Assembly: GCA_964626565.1 (NCBI GenBank) | Contig: CAZVFX010000064.1 | Coordinates: forward strand, 1 to 40,657 | Direction of reading: 5' to 3' | Origin: CAZVFX01 sp964626565 | GTDB taxonomy: Bacteria > Myxococcota_A > UBA9042 > CAIXZC01 | DNA: 40,657 bases | Shown here: piece by piece, positions 25,630 to 33,776 of the stretch | How positions within the stretch are numbered: position 1 is the stretch's first letter | How the letters are laid out: each line of letters starts with the position of its first letter | The notes under the pieces: generated by a model | Told to the model about the DNA's origin: nothing | Database searches by the model: none | What the model saw: only the letters and a program-made list of their open reading frames with translations | Position numbers and translations under genes: made by a program

Positions 25630-25680
25630 GTGGTTTGTCGGGATGGCGGTTGGTGAAAACTACTACTAGGGGGTGGGCGC

Positions 25681-26622
25681 ATGAAGACCTCACGTCGGGA
25701 TTTCCTGAAGATCGTCGGTTTGGCGGGCGGGTCGACGCTGGTTTCGGGCAGGGCCCGGGGGAGTGAATCTCCGCCGGTGTTGGAAGGGGCAGAAGATTGG
25801 TACGGGTGCCTGGTTGACCTGTCGCTTTGCGAAGGGTGTCGCAAGTGCGAGCTGGCCTGCAATGAGGCCAATGAATTGCCTTCCCCCGACGTACCTTTCG
25901 ACGACAAATCTGTTTTTGAGAAGTTGCGGCGTCCGTCTGCCACTGAATACACGGTTGTGAACCGCTACCAGGTGCCGCATCCAACGGACCCTGAGCAGAC
26001 GAAGAGGGCATTCTCCAAGGTGCAATGCATGCACTGCAAGGACCCTGCCTGCGTTTCCGCGTGCCTGGTTGGCGCCTTTACCAAGGACAAGGAAACCGGT
26101 GCGGTAGTTTATGACGGTTCCCGGTGCATGGGCTGTCGCTACTGCATGGTGGCTTGCCCGTTCCAAGTGCCTGCGTACGAGTATTTCAACGCGTTCACGC
26201 CTGTGGTGCGCAAGTGCCAGTACTGCGTTCACCGGATTTCCAAGGAAGGCGGCCTGCCCGCGTGCGTAAAGATGTGCCCCAAGGAGGCGATAACCTTTGG
26301 AATTCGGGACGACCTGGTGAAACTCGGCTGGGAGAAGATCAAGCATCCGGGGGGGAAGAACCGCAAGCACGGCCCTTACGTTGAACACCTGTACGGGGAA
26401 AACGAGGTTGGAGGGACTGGCTGGATGTATCTCTCCACTGTGCCATTCAATCAACTGGGTTTCCTCAATCTTCCCCTCGAGGCGCCTCCCAGAACCACGG
26501 AGACAATTCAACACGGCATCTTCAAGCATTTTGTGCCGCCCATCGCGCTGTATACGCTGTTGGGAGTGTGCATGTATCTGTTCAAGGACAAAAACAAGCC
26601 GGCCGAATCGCCTGAAGGTTAG
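25681..26622 (+). CDS. Tat-exported HybA-like ferredoxin with four [4Fe-4S] motifs and a C-terminal membrane helix
   Basis: A 313-residue periplasmic iron-sulfur protein. SRRDFLKIVGLAGGS is a Tat signal. Four cysteine groups follow: CEGCRKCELAC (50-60), CMHCKDPACVSAC (116-128), CMGCRYCMVAC (149-159) and CQYC with CVKMC (179-199), each fit for a [4Fe-4S] cluster. Residues 283-301 form a C-terminal membrane helix, as in HybA of hydrogenase-2. In such complexes this subunit passes electrons between the NrfD/HybB membrane protein and a periplasmic partner. No hydrogenase subunits are nearby; the partner here is probably the dodecaheme lipoprotein two genes on. AGGGGGTG precedes the ATG. Confidence 0.93.
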   Translation: MKTSRRDFLKIVGLAGGSTLVSGRARGSESPPVLEGAEDWYGCLVDLSLCEGCRKCELACNEANELPSPDVPFDDKSVFEKLRRPSATEYTVVNRYQVPHPTDPEQTKRAFSKVQCMHCKDPACVSACLVGAFTKDKETGAVVYDGSRCMGCRYCMVACPFQVPAYEYFNAFTPVVRKCQYCVHRISKEGGLPACVKMCPKEAITFGIRDDLVKLGWEKIKHPGGKNRKHGPYVEHLYGENEVGGTGWMYLSTVPFNQLGFLNLPLEAPPRTTETIQHGIFKHFVPPIALYTLLGVCMYLFKDKNKPAESPEG

Positions 26623-26667
26623 ACTGATGAACTTCGTGAATAACCGCCGCCTGGCAGGGTGTGGAAA

Positions 26668-27891
26668 ATGGAACACGCAAAATCAGAACCGGTAAGAAGT
26701 GTAAAGTTCTTTACCCCGGGAGTATTCGTCCTGCTGCTGATCATTGCGGTTGGAGCCGCCTTCGGCCTCTATCGGTTTATTTTCGGCATCGGGAGCGTAA
26801 CCCACCTGGATGATCAGTGGCCGTGGGGGATCTGGATCGCCATCGACGTCGCCACCGGGGTCGCACTGGCGGCAGGTGGATTTACCACCGGTGCGCTGGT
26901 GTATATCTTCCATCGGGAGAAGTACCACGGCGTTATCCGGGCGGCCCTGCTCACCGCAATGCTCGGCTATACGTTCGTCGGTATCGGGCTCATGTTCGAC
27001 CTGGGCAAGTTCTACAATATCTGGCACCCGGTGATCTATTGGCAGGGCAACTCGGTACTGTTCGAGGTGGGCATCTGTGTCGTCTGCTATCTCAACGTCC
27101 TCTACCTGGAATTCATGCCCATCGTTCTCGAGCGCTTCAAGGAGGAGGAGTTCGAGAACTTTCCTCTCACCCTGCTCAACCCGATCCTGAGGGTGAAAAG
27201 CGTGCAGACGGCCATTAACTTCGTGGACCGGATTCTCGAAAAGCTCATGTTCATTTTCATCATCATGGGGGTGGTGCTCTCCTGTATGCATCAGTCCTCA
27301 CTGGGGGCACTCATGGTTATCGCCCCCACCAAGATGCATCCTTTGTGGTGGACGCCCATTTCGCCGTTGCTGTTTCTTTCCTCCGCGGTTGCGGTGGGCT
27401 TCCCAATGGTGATTTTTGAATCGATGATAGCGTCAAAATCGTTCAAGCGGCCGCGGGAGATGAACATCCTGACTCCCCTCTCCAAGATGATCGTTGTGAC
27501 CCTGGGCATCTACCTGGCTTTGAAATTGGGCGATATGGCCATCAGGGAGACCTACTTGTACCTTGGCGACGGCAGCGTGCAATCGTTGATGTGGCTTATC
27601 GAGATGGGAGCGGGAGTAGTGTTGCCCTTGATGCTGCTCATGTCTGCGAAGGTGCGCAAGTCGGCCGGCCTGCTATTCACTTCCGCCGCGCTCGTGGTGG
27701 GAGGGGTGGCGCTCAACCGTATCAACGTATTCCTGGTGGCGTATGACCCGCCGTACGACGCCAGTCCCTATTTTCCGGCAATCGGAGAGATCGCGATCAC
27801 CGCGGCGCTCATTTGCACCCTGGCGCTGGTGTATCGGTTTGTGGCCTTGAACTTTCCTATCCTTGAGGCAGTCCACGGGGAGAGCGACTAG
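26668..27891 (+). CDS. HybB/NrfD-family quinone-binding membrane protein
   Basis: A 407-residue inner-membrane protein with about ten hydrophobic helices. It has the family features FGIGSVTHLDDQWPWGIWIA, GMFDLGKF-like IGLMFDLGKFYNIWHP, GNSVLFEVGICV and LSCMHQSSLGAL with HPLWWTP, which match HybB. These proteins exchange electrons and sometimes protons with the quinone pool. I choose the ATG at 26668 over a GTG at 26659. It lies between the ferredoxin and the cytochrome, and the three should form one complex. Confidence 0.93.
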   Translation: MEHAKSEPVRSVKFFTPGVFVLLLIIAVGAAFGLYRFIFGIGSVTHLDDQWPWGIWIAIDVATGVALAAGGFTTGALVYIFHREKYHGVIRAALLTAMLGYTFVGIGLMFDLGKFYNIWHPVIYWQGNSVLFEVGICVVCYLNVLYLEFMPIVLERFKEEEFENFPLTLLNPILRVKSVQTAINFVDRILEKLMFIFIIMGVVLSCMHQSSLGALMVIAPTKMHPLWWTPISPLLFLSSAVAVGFPMVIFESMIASKSFKRPREMNILTPLSKMIVVTLGIYLALKLGDMAIRETYLYLGDGSVQSLMWLIEMGAGVVLPLMLLMSAKVRKSAGLLFTSAALVVGGVALNRINVFLVAYDPPYDASPYFPAIGEIAITAALICTLALVYRFVALNFPILEAVHGESD

Positions 27892-27911
27892 CGATTATGG
27901 GAGGCAGTCCT

Positions 27912-29003
27912 ATGAGAAGATGCACATACATCGCCGCCTTGTTGGTGTTGCTGTGCTGGACCCTGGGCTCCTGCAAGGGCGACGCGACGACGGTAGTAGA
28001 GGAGAAGCTGGTGCTGAAAGAGGTGCCCGCACGTTGCGAGCCCTGCCCCCCGTGCCAGGTTCCGGGCGAGGTGCGCGAAGCGCCGGCTCCGGCGCCGGAC
28101 GACCTGGGGCCTGAAGAGTGCGTTCTCTATCACCTCGTGGATATATACGAGCCCACCGTGTTCTCCCACGCAAACCATGTGGAGTATGAAGAAGATTGCG
28201 AGGTGTGCCATCACCACTCCAGCGAAGTGGAGAAGTTTCCGCCCTGCCGGGAGTGCCATGGTATCGCATTCAAGAGCCTCGATAAGCCCGGCCTCAAAGG
28301 CGCCTACCACCGACAGTGCATGAACTGCCATCGCCAAATGGATAGCGGGCCGTTGGGGTGCCAGGAATGCCACAAGAAGCGGGAGCCCATCGCGGTTTCT
28401 CAGGAAGACCTGGCCCGCAAGTACGTCCAGGACACCATGAAGCTCGGCCACCTTTCCAAGGACTTCGCCGAGGTGGTGTTCAACCACAAACTCCACGTGG
28501 AGCTGACCGACCATTGCGAGGATTGCCACCACCACCACACCGAAAACGAGGTGACCCCGCCGTGCCGGGAATGCCACAACCATCAGAAGACCGAGGAAGG
28601 GAGCAAAGTGCTGGGCCTCCACGACGCCTATCATGAGCAGTGCCTGAAGTGCCACCGGGCGTCGTCCAAGAAGGGGAAAAAGAGCCCGCTACAGTGTACC
28701 GATTGCCACCTGTCGAAGAAAGCCCCGGCGTCGGTGGAGTTGGGCAAACTGGCGAAGAAGTATGTGCCGGTGGAGTTCGACCACGAGATGCACACCGAGA
28801 CCACCGACTATTGCACCGATTGCCACCACGCCAACACTACCTACGATCGCATCGTCAAGTGCGACACCTGCCATAAGCCGGGTAAGGCGGAAGAGGGCAA
28901 GACAAATCTGAAGAAGGCGTACCACGATCAGTGTATCAACTGCCACAAGGAGCAGGACGAGGGCCCGCAGGACTGCGGTGACTGTCACGAAGAAGCGGAA
29001 TAG
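27912..29003 (+). CDS. dodecaheme cytochrome lipoprotein made of three tetraheme c3-like modules
   Basis: A 363-residue exported cytochrome. The signal ends in TLGSC (C21), a good lipobox. After a Pro/Ala-rich linker with an extra non-heme CEPCPPC (42-48) come three repeats, each opening with an FxHxxH-like segment (FSHANH, FNHKLH, FDHEMH) and carrying four CxxCH sites: CEVCH, CRECH, CMNCH, CQECH; CEDCH, CRECH, CLKCH, CTDCH; CTDCH, CDTCH, CINCH, CGDCH. This is the tetraheme cytochrome c3 (class III) pattern triplicated. GGGAGG is seven bases before the ATG at 27912; an ATG at 27897 is less likely. It should take electrons from, or give them to, the ferredoxin-HybB pair. Confidence 0.94.
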   Translation: MRRCTYIAALLVLLCWTLGSCKGDATTVVEEKLVLKEVPARCEPCPPCQVPGEVREAPAPAPDDLGPEECVLYHLVDIYEPTVFSHANHVEYEEDCEVCHHHSSEVEKFPPCRECHGIAFKSLDKPGLKGAYHRQCMNCHRQMDSGPLGCQECHKKREPIAVSQEDLARKYVQDTMKLGHLSKDFAEVVFNHKLHVELTDHCEDCHHHHTENEVTPPCRECHNHQKTEEGSKVLGLHDAYHEQCLKCHRASSKKGKKSPLQCTDCHLSKKAPASVELGKLAKKYVPVEFDHEMHTETTDYCTDCHHANTTYDRIVKCDTCHKPGKAEEGKTNLKKAYHDQCINCHKEQDEGPQDCGDCHEEAE

Positions 29004-29030
29004 GGTGACGCGAAGCCGGATCCGCAGTCC

Positions 29031-29058
29031 TTGACATGATTCCACAGGGCGGTATCCT
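29031..29058 (+). promoter_or_regulatory. candidate sigma-70 promoter of the kinase-activator pair
   Basis: TTGACA (29031-29036), a 16-bp spacer and TATCCT (29053-29058) lie 64 bp before the kinase start. Confidence 0.45.
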
Positions 29059-29122
29059 CGCTACCTCGGGCAGCTGGGGTCCCTTCAGCGGACTTGCAGC
29101 TTCATGATGAGGCCATCGAGCT

Positions 29123-30451
29123 ATGGAATCTGACAACACAAGTAGGTCAAGAGTACAGCTTGCGGCAGAAGTGCAGGAGCTTCGACAGCGGGTGGCCGAA
29201 CTGGAATCGGCGCACACGTTGCGCAATGGCGCTGAGCACGCGCTCAGGAAGCTGAGCAGCGATCTGAAAGAGCGGGTCAAGGAGTTGAATTGCCTGCTTA
29301 GCATATCAAGGCTGCGGGATCGCCCGGGGCTTACGATAAGCGGGACACTGCAAGGCATTGTTGACCTCATTCCGCCGGCGTGGCAATACCCGGATGCCAC
29401 CTGTGCGCGCATTGTTCTAACAGAAGGCGAATACAGGTCCGAGGGTTTCCGGGAAACTCCGTGGAAGCTGGTGCGCAAGATTGCCGTTGCCGGGGAGAGG
29501 GTGGGCGATGTTGAGGTGTACTACCTGACCGAGAAGCCGCGCGCCGACGAGGGGCCTTTCTTGCAGGAAGAGGTGCACCTGCTGGACGCCATAGGTGAGC
29601 GGCTGCAGCGAATAATTGAGCAGGGGATGGCGGAGGAGAGGGCCCGTCAGCACCAGCAGCAGATGGTTCAGCTTGACAAGATGGTTGCCCTGGGCACGCT
29701 TGTTTCCGGTGTGGCGCACGAAATAAACAACCCTAACAACTTTGTGATGTTGAATGCCCCGGTGCTGCGTGAAGCTTGCGAGAGCGTCATGCCGATCTTG
29801 GAAGAGTACTACGAGGAAAACGGGGATTTTGTGATGGGCGGCCTGCAGTACACGGAGATGCGGGAGAACATTCCGACCTTGTTCGGCGGGATTCTCGAAG
29901 GAGCCAGGCGGATCAATTCCATTGTTCAAAGTCTCAAAGGATTCGCCCGAGTGGAGACATCCGGGTTTAGAGAACCTGTGGACATGAATTCGGTGATCAG
30001 GGCGGCTCTCATTCTGATTCGCAGTCAGATCGAGCGAAGCACCAAGCAATTCTCCTTGGACCTTGTGGAGCCTCTGCCCGAGATCAAGGGCAACTCCCAA
30101 CAGTTGGAGCAGGTGATCATCAATCTTGTTCAGAATTCTTGCGATGCGCTTTCCGGTTTGCAAGATGCCGTAAAAGTGTCCACGTCCTTCGATGAGACCA
30201 GCGTGGTGGTCAAGGTCAGCGATGAAGGAACTGGGATCACTGCAGATGATCTCCCTCACATCATGGACCCGTTCTACACTAGCAAAAGACGTTCGGGTGG
30301 GACCGGTCTGGGTTTGTCGGTGTCGTTGGGTATCGTCAAGGATCACGGTGGCAAGCTTGATTTCGAATCCGTCCCGGGCCAGGGTACGTTGGCGATTCTG
30401 GAGTTCCCCATCTGGAGCGGGGAGACCGGGACTGAGGAGGCAAGAGAGTGA
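29123..30451 (+). CDS. soluble sensor histidine kinase (NtrB-like partner)
   Basis: A 442-residue kinase without membrane segments. Residues 8-60 form a coiled coil and about 60-165 a small sensor domain, perhaps GAF-like, ending in a second helix. The HisKA motif ALGTLVSGVAHEINNPNNFV places the phosphorylated histidine at 199; the long spacing and the asparagines are typical of kinases paired with NtrC-type regulators. The ATPase domain has NLVQNSCDALSG, SDEGTGI and GGTGLGLSVSLGIVKDHGG. It overlaps the activator gene by 4 bp (GTGA). Being cytosolic it probably senses an internal redox or nitrogen signal. Confidence 0.94.
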   Translation: MESDNTSRSRVQLAAEVQELRQRVAELESAHTLRNGAEHALRKLSSDLKERVKELNCLLSISRLRDRPGLTISGTLQGIVDLIPPAWQYPDATCARIVLTEGEYRSEGFRETPWKLVRKIAVAGERVGDVEVYYLTEKPRADEGPFLQEEVHLLDAIGERLQRIIEQGMAEERARQHQQQMVQLDKMVALGTLVSGVAHEINNPNNFVMLNAPVLREACESVMPILEEYYEENGDFVMGGLQYTEMRENIPTLFGGILEGARRINSIVQSLKGFARVETSGFREPVDMNSVIRAALILIRSQIERSTKQFSLDLVEPLPEIKGNSQQLEQVIINLVQNSCDALSGLQDAVKVSTSFDETSVVVKVSDEGTGITADDLPHIMDPFYTSKRRSGGTGLGLSVSLGIVKDHGGKLDFESVPGQGTLAILEFPIWSGETGTEEARE

Positions 30452-31866
30452 GCCGGGAAAGACACCCCTCGTTTCCCGTGCTGTTGGTGGACGACGAAGT
30501 TGAGTTGTTGCAGAGTTTGCAGATGGCCTTGCGCACCGGCGGCATCAGCAATGTGTTGACCTGCCAGGACAGCGAGAAGGCTGTTCCCCTGCTTGCGAAC
30601 CAACAGATCGAGGCAATGGTGCTTGACCTGTGGATGCCTGGCGTGTCCGGAGAGGAGATCCTCTCGGTAATGGCGCAGGATTATCCTGACGTTCCGGTCA
30701 TCATTCTGACCGGGGTGAATGATGTTGATACCGCGGTCAAGTGCATCAAGAACGGGGCGTTCGACTATATCGTCAAACCCGTTGAGAAGGCTCGACTTCT
30801 TACGGCTGTGGACCGCGCCATTCAGTTCCGGGATTTGCGTAGGGAGAATGCGCTGCTGAAGCGAGGTGTGCTGTCTGCGGACGTGAAGCATCCTGAGGCG
30901 TTCGCCGAGATGATCACGTCGAGCCGCGAAATGACCTCAATCTTCCGATATGTGGAAGCGGTGGCCGCGACCTCCCAGCCTGTGCTCATAACCGGCGAAA
31001 CCGGGGTGGGAAAGGAGCTGTTGGCCAGGGCGATCCACGCAGTGAGCGAACGTACCGGCGCGTTCGTCCCGGTCAATGTCGCCGGGCTGGACGACAGTGT
31101 TTTTGCCGACACCCTTTTCGGGCACAGGAAAGGTGCTTTCACCGGCGCCGAAGTTGGGCGGGCCGGCTTGATCGAGCAAGCCCGAGGGGGCACCCTCCTG
31201 CTGGACGAGATAGGAGACCTTACCGTATCGTCGCAGCTGAAACTGCTGCGTCTCTTGCAGGAAAGGGAATATCTTCCTCTCGGCTCGGACCTGGCCAGGC
31301 GAACCGATTCACGAATTGTGGTCGCGACCAACGAGGACCTCGACAGATCGCTGGAGGCCGGGCGGTTTCGCAAGGACCTGTACTACAGGCTTCGCACCCA
31401 TCATATCCACATTCCGCCACTGCGCGAGCGCCCGGAGGATCTTCCACTCTTGCTTGAGCACTTCCTTCGAAAGGCTTCATCGGTGCTGGGAAAGAAAACG
31501 CCTCGTCCGCCGCAGGAAGTGCTGGCGCTCCTGGAGGCTCACGACTTTCCCGGTAACGTTCGGGAGCTGAAATCGATGGTCTTCGACGCCGTGAGCAATC
31601 ATGACCGCGGCATGCTTTCGATGAAACTGTTCAAGGCGGCGATGGGCGGAGCGATTGCCCCCCGCGACATCGGCGGTGCGGGCGATTCGCAGGACGCAGA
31701 CTCGGCCCTGGAATATCCTAACCGATTGCCTACGCTGAAAGAGGCGGAGAGGTCGCTGGTCTCTGAAGCACTGCGTCGGTCCCGGGGCAACCAGTCGGTG
31801 GCTGCTCAACTGCTGGGCATTTCCCGGCAAGCTCTCAACAGGCGCTTGAACCGAGGGCAATCCTGA
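30448..31866 (+). CDS. NtrC-type sigma-54 activator
   Basis: A 472-residue response regulator with all three domains. The receiver has D60 in VLDLWMPGVSG and K110 in YIVKPVEK. The AAA+ domain has Walker A GETGVGKE (183-190), the sigma-54 contact GAFTGA (229-234), Walker B TLLLDEIGD and the arginine-rich RFRKDLYYRLRTHHIHIPPL. The C-terminus is a Fis-type helix-turn-helix (VAAQLLGISRQALNRRL). The GTG start overlaps the kinase stop. The sigma-54 promoter and paired sites just downstream make the next operon its probable target. Confidence 0.97.
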   Translation: MSRERHPSFPVLLVDDEVELLQSLQMALRTGGISNVLTCQDSEKAVPLLANQQIEAMVLDLWMPGVSGEEILSVMAQDYPDVPVIILTGVNDVDTAVKCIKNGAFDYIVKPVEKARLLTAVDRAIQFRDLRRENALLKRGVLSADVKHPEAFAEMITSSREMTSIFRYVEAVAATSQPVLITGETGVGKELLARAIHAVSERTGAFVPVNVAGLDDSVFADTLFGHRKGAFTGAEVGRAGLIEQARGGTLLLDEIGDLTVSSQLKLLRLLQEREYLPLGSDLARRTDSRIVVATNEDLDRSLEAGRFRKDLYYRLRTHHIHIPPLRERPEDLPLLLEHFLRKASSVLGKKTPRPPQEVLALLEAHDFPGNVRELKSMVFDAVSNHDRGMLSMKLFKAAMGGAIAPRDIGGAGDSQDADSALEYPNRLPTLKEAERSLVSEALRRSRGNQSVAAQLLGISRQALNRRLNRGQS

Positions 31867-31884
31867 ATACTGCCTCGAAGGGGT

Positions 31885-31898
31885 GCAACATTTGTTGC
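31885..31898. promoter_or_regulatory. upstream activator site 1, GCAACA-TT-TGTTGC
   Basis: A palindrome with perfect 6-bp arms, containing CAAC-N4-GTTG, centred about 200 bp before the predicted sigma-54 transcription start. Confidence 0.6.
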
Positions 31899-31972
31899 CC
31901 GCTGCCCGTTTGCGAACATCAGTAATCTACCTCTAATCATAGAGAAAATGGCCGTCTGATTCGAAACGGCGT

Positions 31973-31984
31973 CAACCATTGTTG
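31973..31984. promoter_or_regulatory. upstream activator site 2, CAAC-CATT-GTTG
   Basis: Shares CAAC-N4-GTTGC with site 1, 87 bp further on and centred about 115 bp before the predicted start, both typical enhancer distances. Confidence 0.6.
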
Positions 31985-32067
31985 CATCCCTTAGTGCGCA
32001 CTCGCGTGAGAATCCAGAAGCTCCTTTCCGAGAAGCGAACCGGCCGATTCGCATGTTCCTGCCCGGG

Positions 32068-32083
32068 TGGCCCGGCTATTGCA
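32068..32083 (+). promoter_or_regulatory. sigma-54 promoter (-24/-12)
   Basis: TGGCCCG-N4-TTGCA matches the consensus TGGCACG-N4-TTGC at all but one position, with the required ten bases between GG and GC. It lies 55 bp before the receiver gene and directly after an NtrC-type activator gene. Confidence 0.75.
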
Positions 32084-32138
32084 ATAAGGGCCACCTGCGA
32101 AGCCGCGGGGAGGTTCACGAGGCTGACAGGAGAAGTGC

Positions 32139-32843
32139 ATGCGGAGTGCGGAGACAGCGAAGCGGGTGTTGGTGGGAGACGCGGAGGAGCACATCAGGCT
32201 GACACTTTCGCTGGTTCTGCGGAGAGCGGGGTTCACCGTGACCGCGGCAGGTAATGGCGACGAACTGCTCAGCACGGTGCGCGAATCGAGCATCGGCCCC
32301 GCCCCTGTTGAATTAGTGGTGGTCGATCTTCGGCTCCCCGGCCTGTGCGGTTCCGATCTCATCGCCCAACTGGCAAAAGTGGAGGCCCCTCCCGCGGTTC
32401 TAATCACGTGCGGGTATCTTGACAAGGATATGGTGGCCGAGGCGATGCGGTCCGGCTGCGCGGGTTATCTGGAGAAGCCGTTCGAGCCGGATGTGTTGTT
32501 GGAACGGGTTGAGCGGACGCTGGAGAAAGGCGGGCGTCTGCTGAAAGAGGAGGAGATGATGGCCGGAGCTGACCAGAATCGCAGCTTGTGTCGTACTTGC
32601 AACGACGCAGCCTATTGCGTGTACGCCGCGACCGCGACAAGCCCCATCCTGCACTGTGAGGAGTTCGACGCATTCCAACCGGCTTCTCCCGGGCCTGGGA
32701 AGGCACTAGTCGCTTCAGGAGTCGTTAGCAGTGGTCTCCAGGGTGCAAGATACCTGGGGCTATGTGTGAACTGTGAATTTCGAGCCGAGTGCATCAATTC
32801 AACCTGTGAGGGAGGGGTCTGGCACTGCGAAAACTACCAGTAG
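32139..32843 (+). CDS. response regulator receiver with two Cys-rich C-terminal modules
   Basis: A 234-residue protein. The receiver keeps D63 in VVVDLRLPG and K113 in YLEKPFEP. In place of a DNA-binding or catalytic output it carries two small cysteine modules: C151, C154, C160 and C173 in LCRTCNDAAYC and HCEEF, and C209, C212, C218, C223 and C230 in LCVNCEFRAEC and WHCENYQ. The repeated C-x2-C-x5-C...C(E)E/N-F/Y layout suggests a bound metal or iron-sulfur cluster, so it could link phosphorylation to redox or metal state. It is the first gene after the sigma-54 promoter and 53 bp before the NuoE-like gene, and may regulate or assemble that complex. Confidence 0.88.
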   Translation: MRSAETAKRVLVGDAEEHIRLTLSLVLRRAGFTVTAAGNGDELLSTVRESSIGPAPVELVVVDLRLPGLCGSDLIAQLAKVEAPPAVLITCGYLDKDMVAEAMRSGCAGYLEKPFEPDVLLERVERTLEKGGRLLKEEEMMAGADQNRSLCRTCNDAAYCVYAATATSPILHCEEFDAFQPASPGPGKALVASGVVSSGLQGARYLGLCVNCEFRAECINSTCEGGVWHCENYQ

Positions 32844-32896
32844 GCGGTTCGCACGAAACGAGTGCCATCCACCCCACCTCCTGAGGAGACCTGCGG

Positions 32897-33745
32897 ATGG
32901 GAGAAGAGACCATTCTTGAGATTCTGGAAGGGTACGACAGTGAACACAAGGACTTGCTATCGGTGCTCGAAGAGATCCAGGCAAAGTACGGCTATCTCTC
33001 GGAGCAGGCCTTGAGGCTGGTGTCCGAAAGAACCGGCCGTTCGTTGGTTGACGTCTATGGCGTTGCCACTTTCTACAAGTATTTCACCCTCAAACCGAGG
33101 GGAAGGCACCTCATCTCAGTTTGCTTGGGTACCGCTTGTCACGTGAGCGGGGCCCTTGCGCTAGCAGATGAGTTCCGGGCGCTCCTGGGAGTCGAGGACG
33201 GGGAAACAACTCCCGATAACGAGTTTACCTTCGAAACTGTCAATTGCCTGGGAGCTTGTGCCATGGGGCCGATTGTGGTTGCCGATGGTCGCTATTTCGC
33301 CAAGGCGAGGCCGGCACAAGCGAAGGGGATAATAGAGCAGGCGCTGCAAGGGTTCGACCAAGGCCGCATGGAGCAGGCCCATAATGTGTTTCCAGTGGAG
33401 GTGAGTTGTCCCCGTTGCAACCATAGCGCCATGGACGCCGGGGTAACAGTCGACGGTTACCCTTCGATAAGGGTTACGACCTCCTTTGGAGCGAAGCATG
33501 GGTGGCTGCGATTATCGTCATTGTATGGCAGCCACAATGTCTCTTCCGAGCACGAAATCCCAGAAGGTTCAATCGTGCATTTCTTCTGTCCACACTGCCA
33601 CGCGGACCTGACGAGCAGCAAGGACTGCTCTCGTTGCAGTGCACCGGTAGTACAGATGACGGTGGGCGGCGGGGGGATGCTTCAGATGTGCTCCCGGAAG
33701 GGTTGCAGAAGCCACATGCTGGACGTCAGCGGAGTCAACTTCTGA
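32897..33745 (+). CDS. NuoE/HydC-like [2Fe-2S] subunit with C-terminal zinc-ribbon extension
   Basis: Residues 1-155 are the 24-kDa thioredoxin-like [2Fe-2S] subunit of NADH-dehydrogenase and bifurcating-hydrogenase modules: YGYLSEQALRLV, YGVATFYKYF, cluster ligands C76, C81, C117 and C121 in CLGTAC and NCLGAC. Residues 165-282 are an extension not found in ordinary NuoE, with cysteine pairs CPRC (171/174), CPHC (231/234), CSRC (244/247) and C265/C270, likely two zinc sites or an extra cluster. It should sit beside the NuoF part of the next gene and pass electrons from FMN. GAGGAG is eight bases before the ATG. Confidence 0.9.
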   Translation: MGEETILEILEGYDSEHKDLLSVLEEIQAKYGYLSEQALRLVSERTGRSLVDVYGVATFYKYFTLKPRGRHLISVCLGTACHVSGALALADEFRALLGVEDGETTPDNEFTFETVNCLGACAMGPIVVADGRYFAKARPAQAKGIIEQALQGFDQGRMEQAHNVFPVEVSCPRCNHSAMDAGVTVDGYPSIRVTTSFGAKHGWLRLSSLYGSHNVSSEHEIPEGSIVHFFCPHCHADLTSSKDCSRCSAPVVQMTVGGGGMLQMCSRKGCRSHMLDVSGVNF

Positions 33746-33776
33746 GGATTCAATCGGAGTAGGAATAGGGGGTCAC

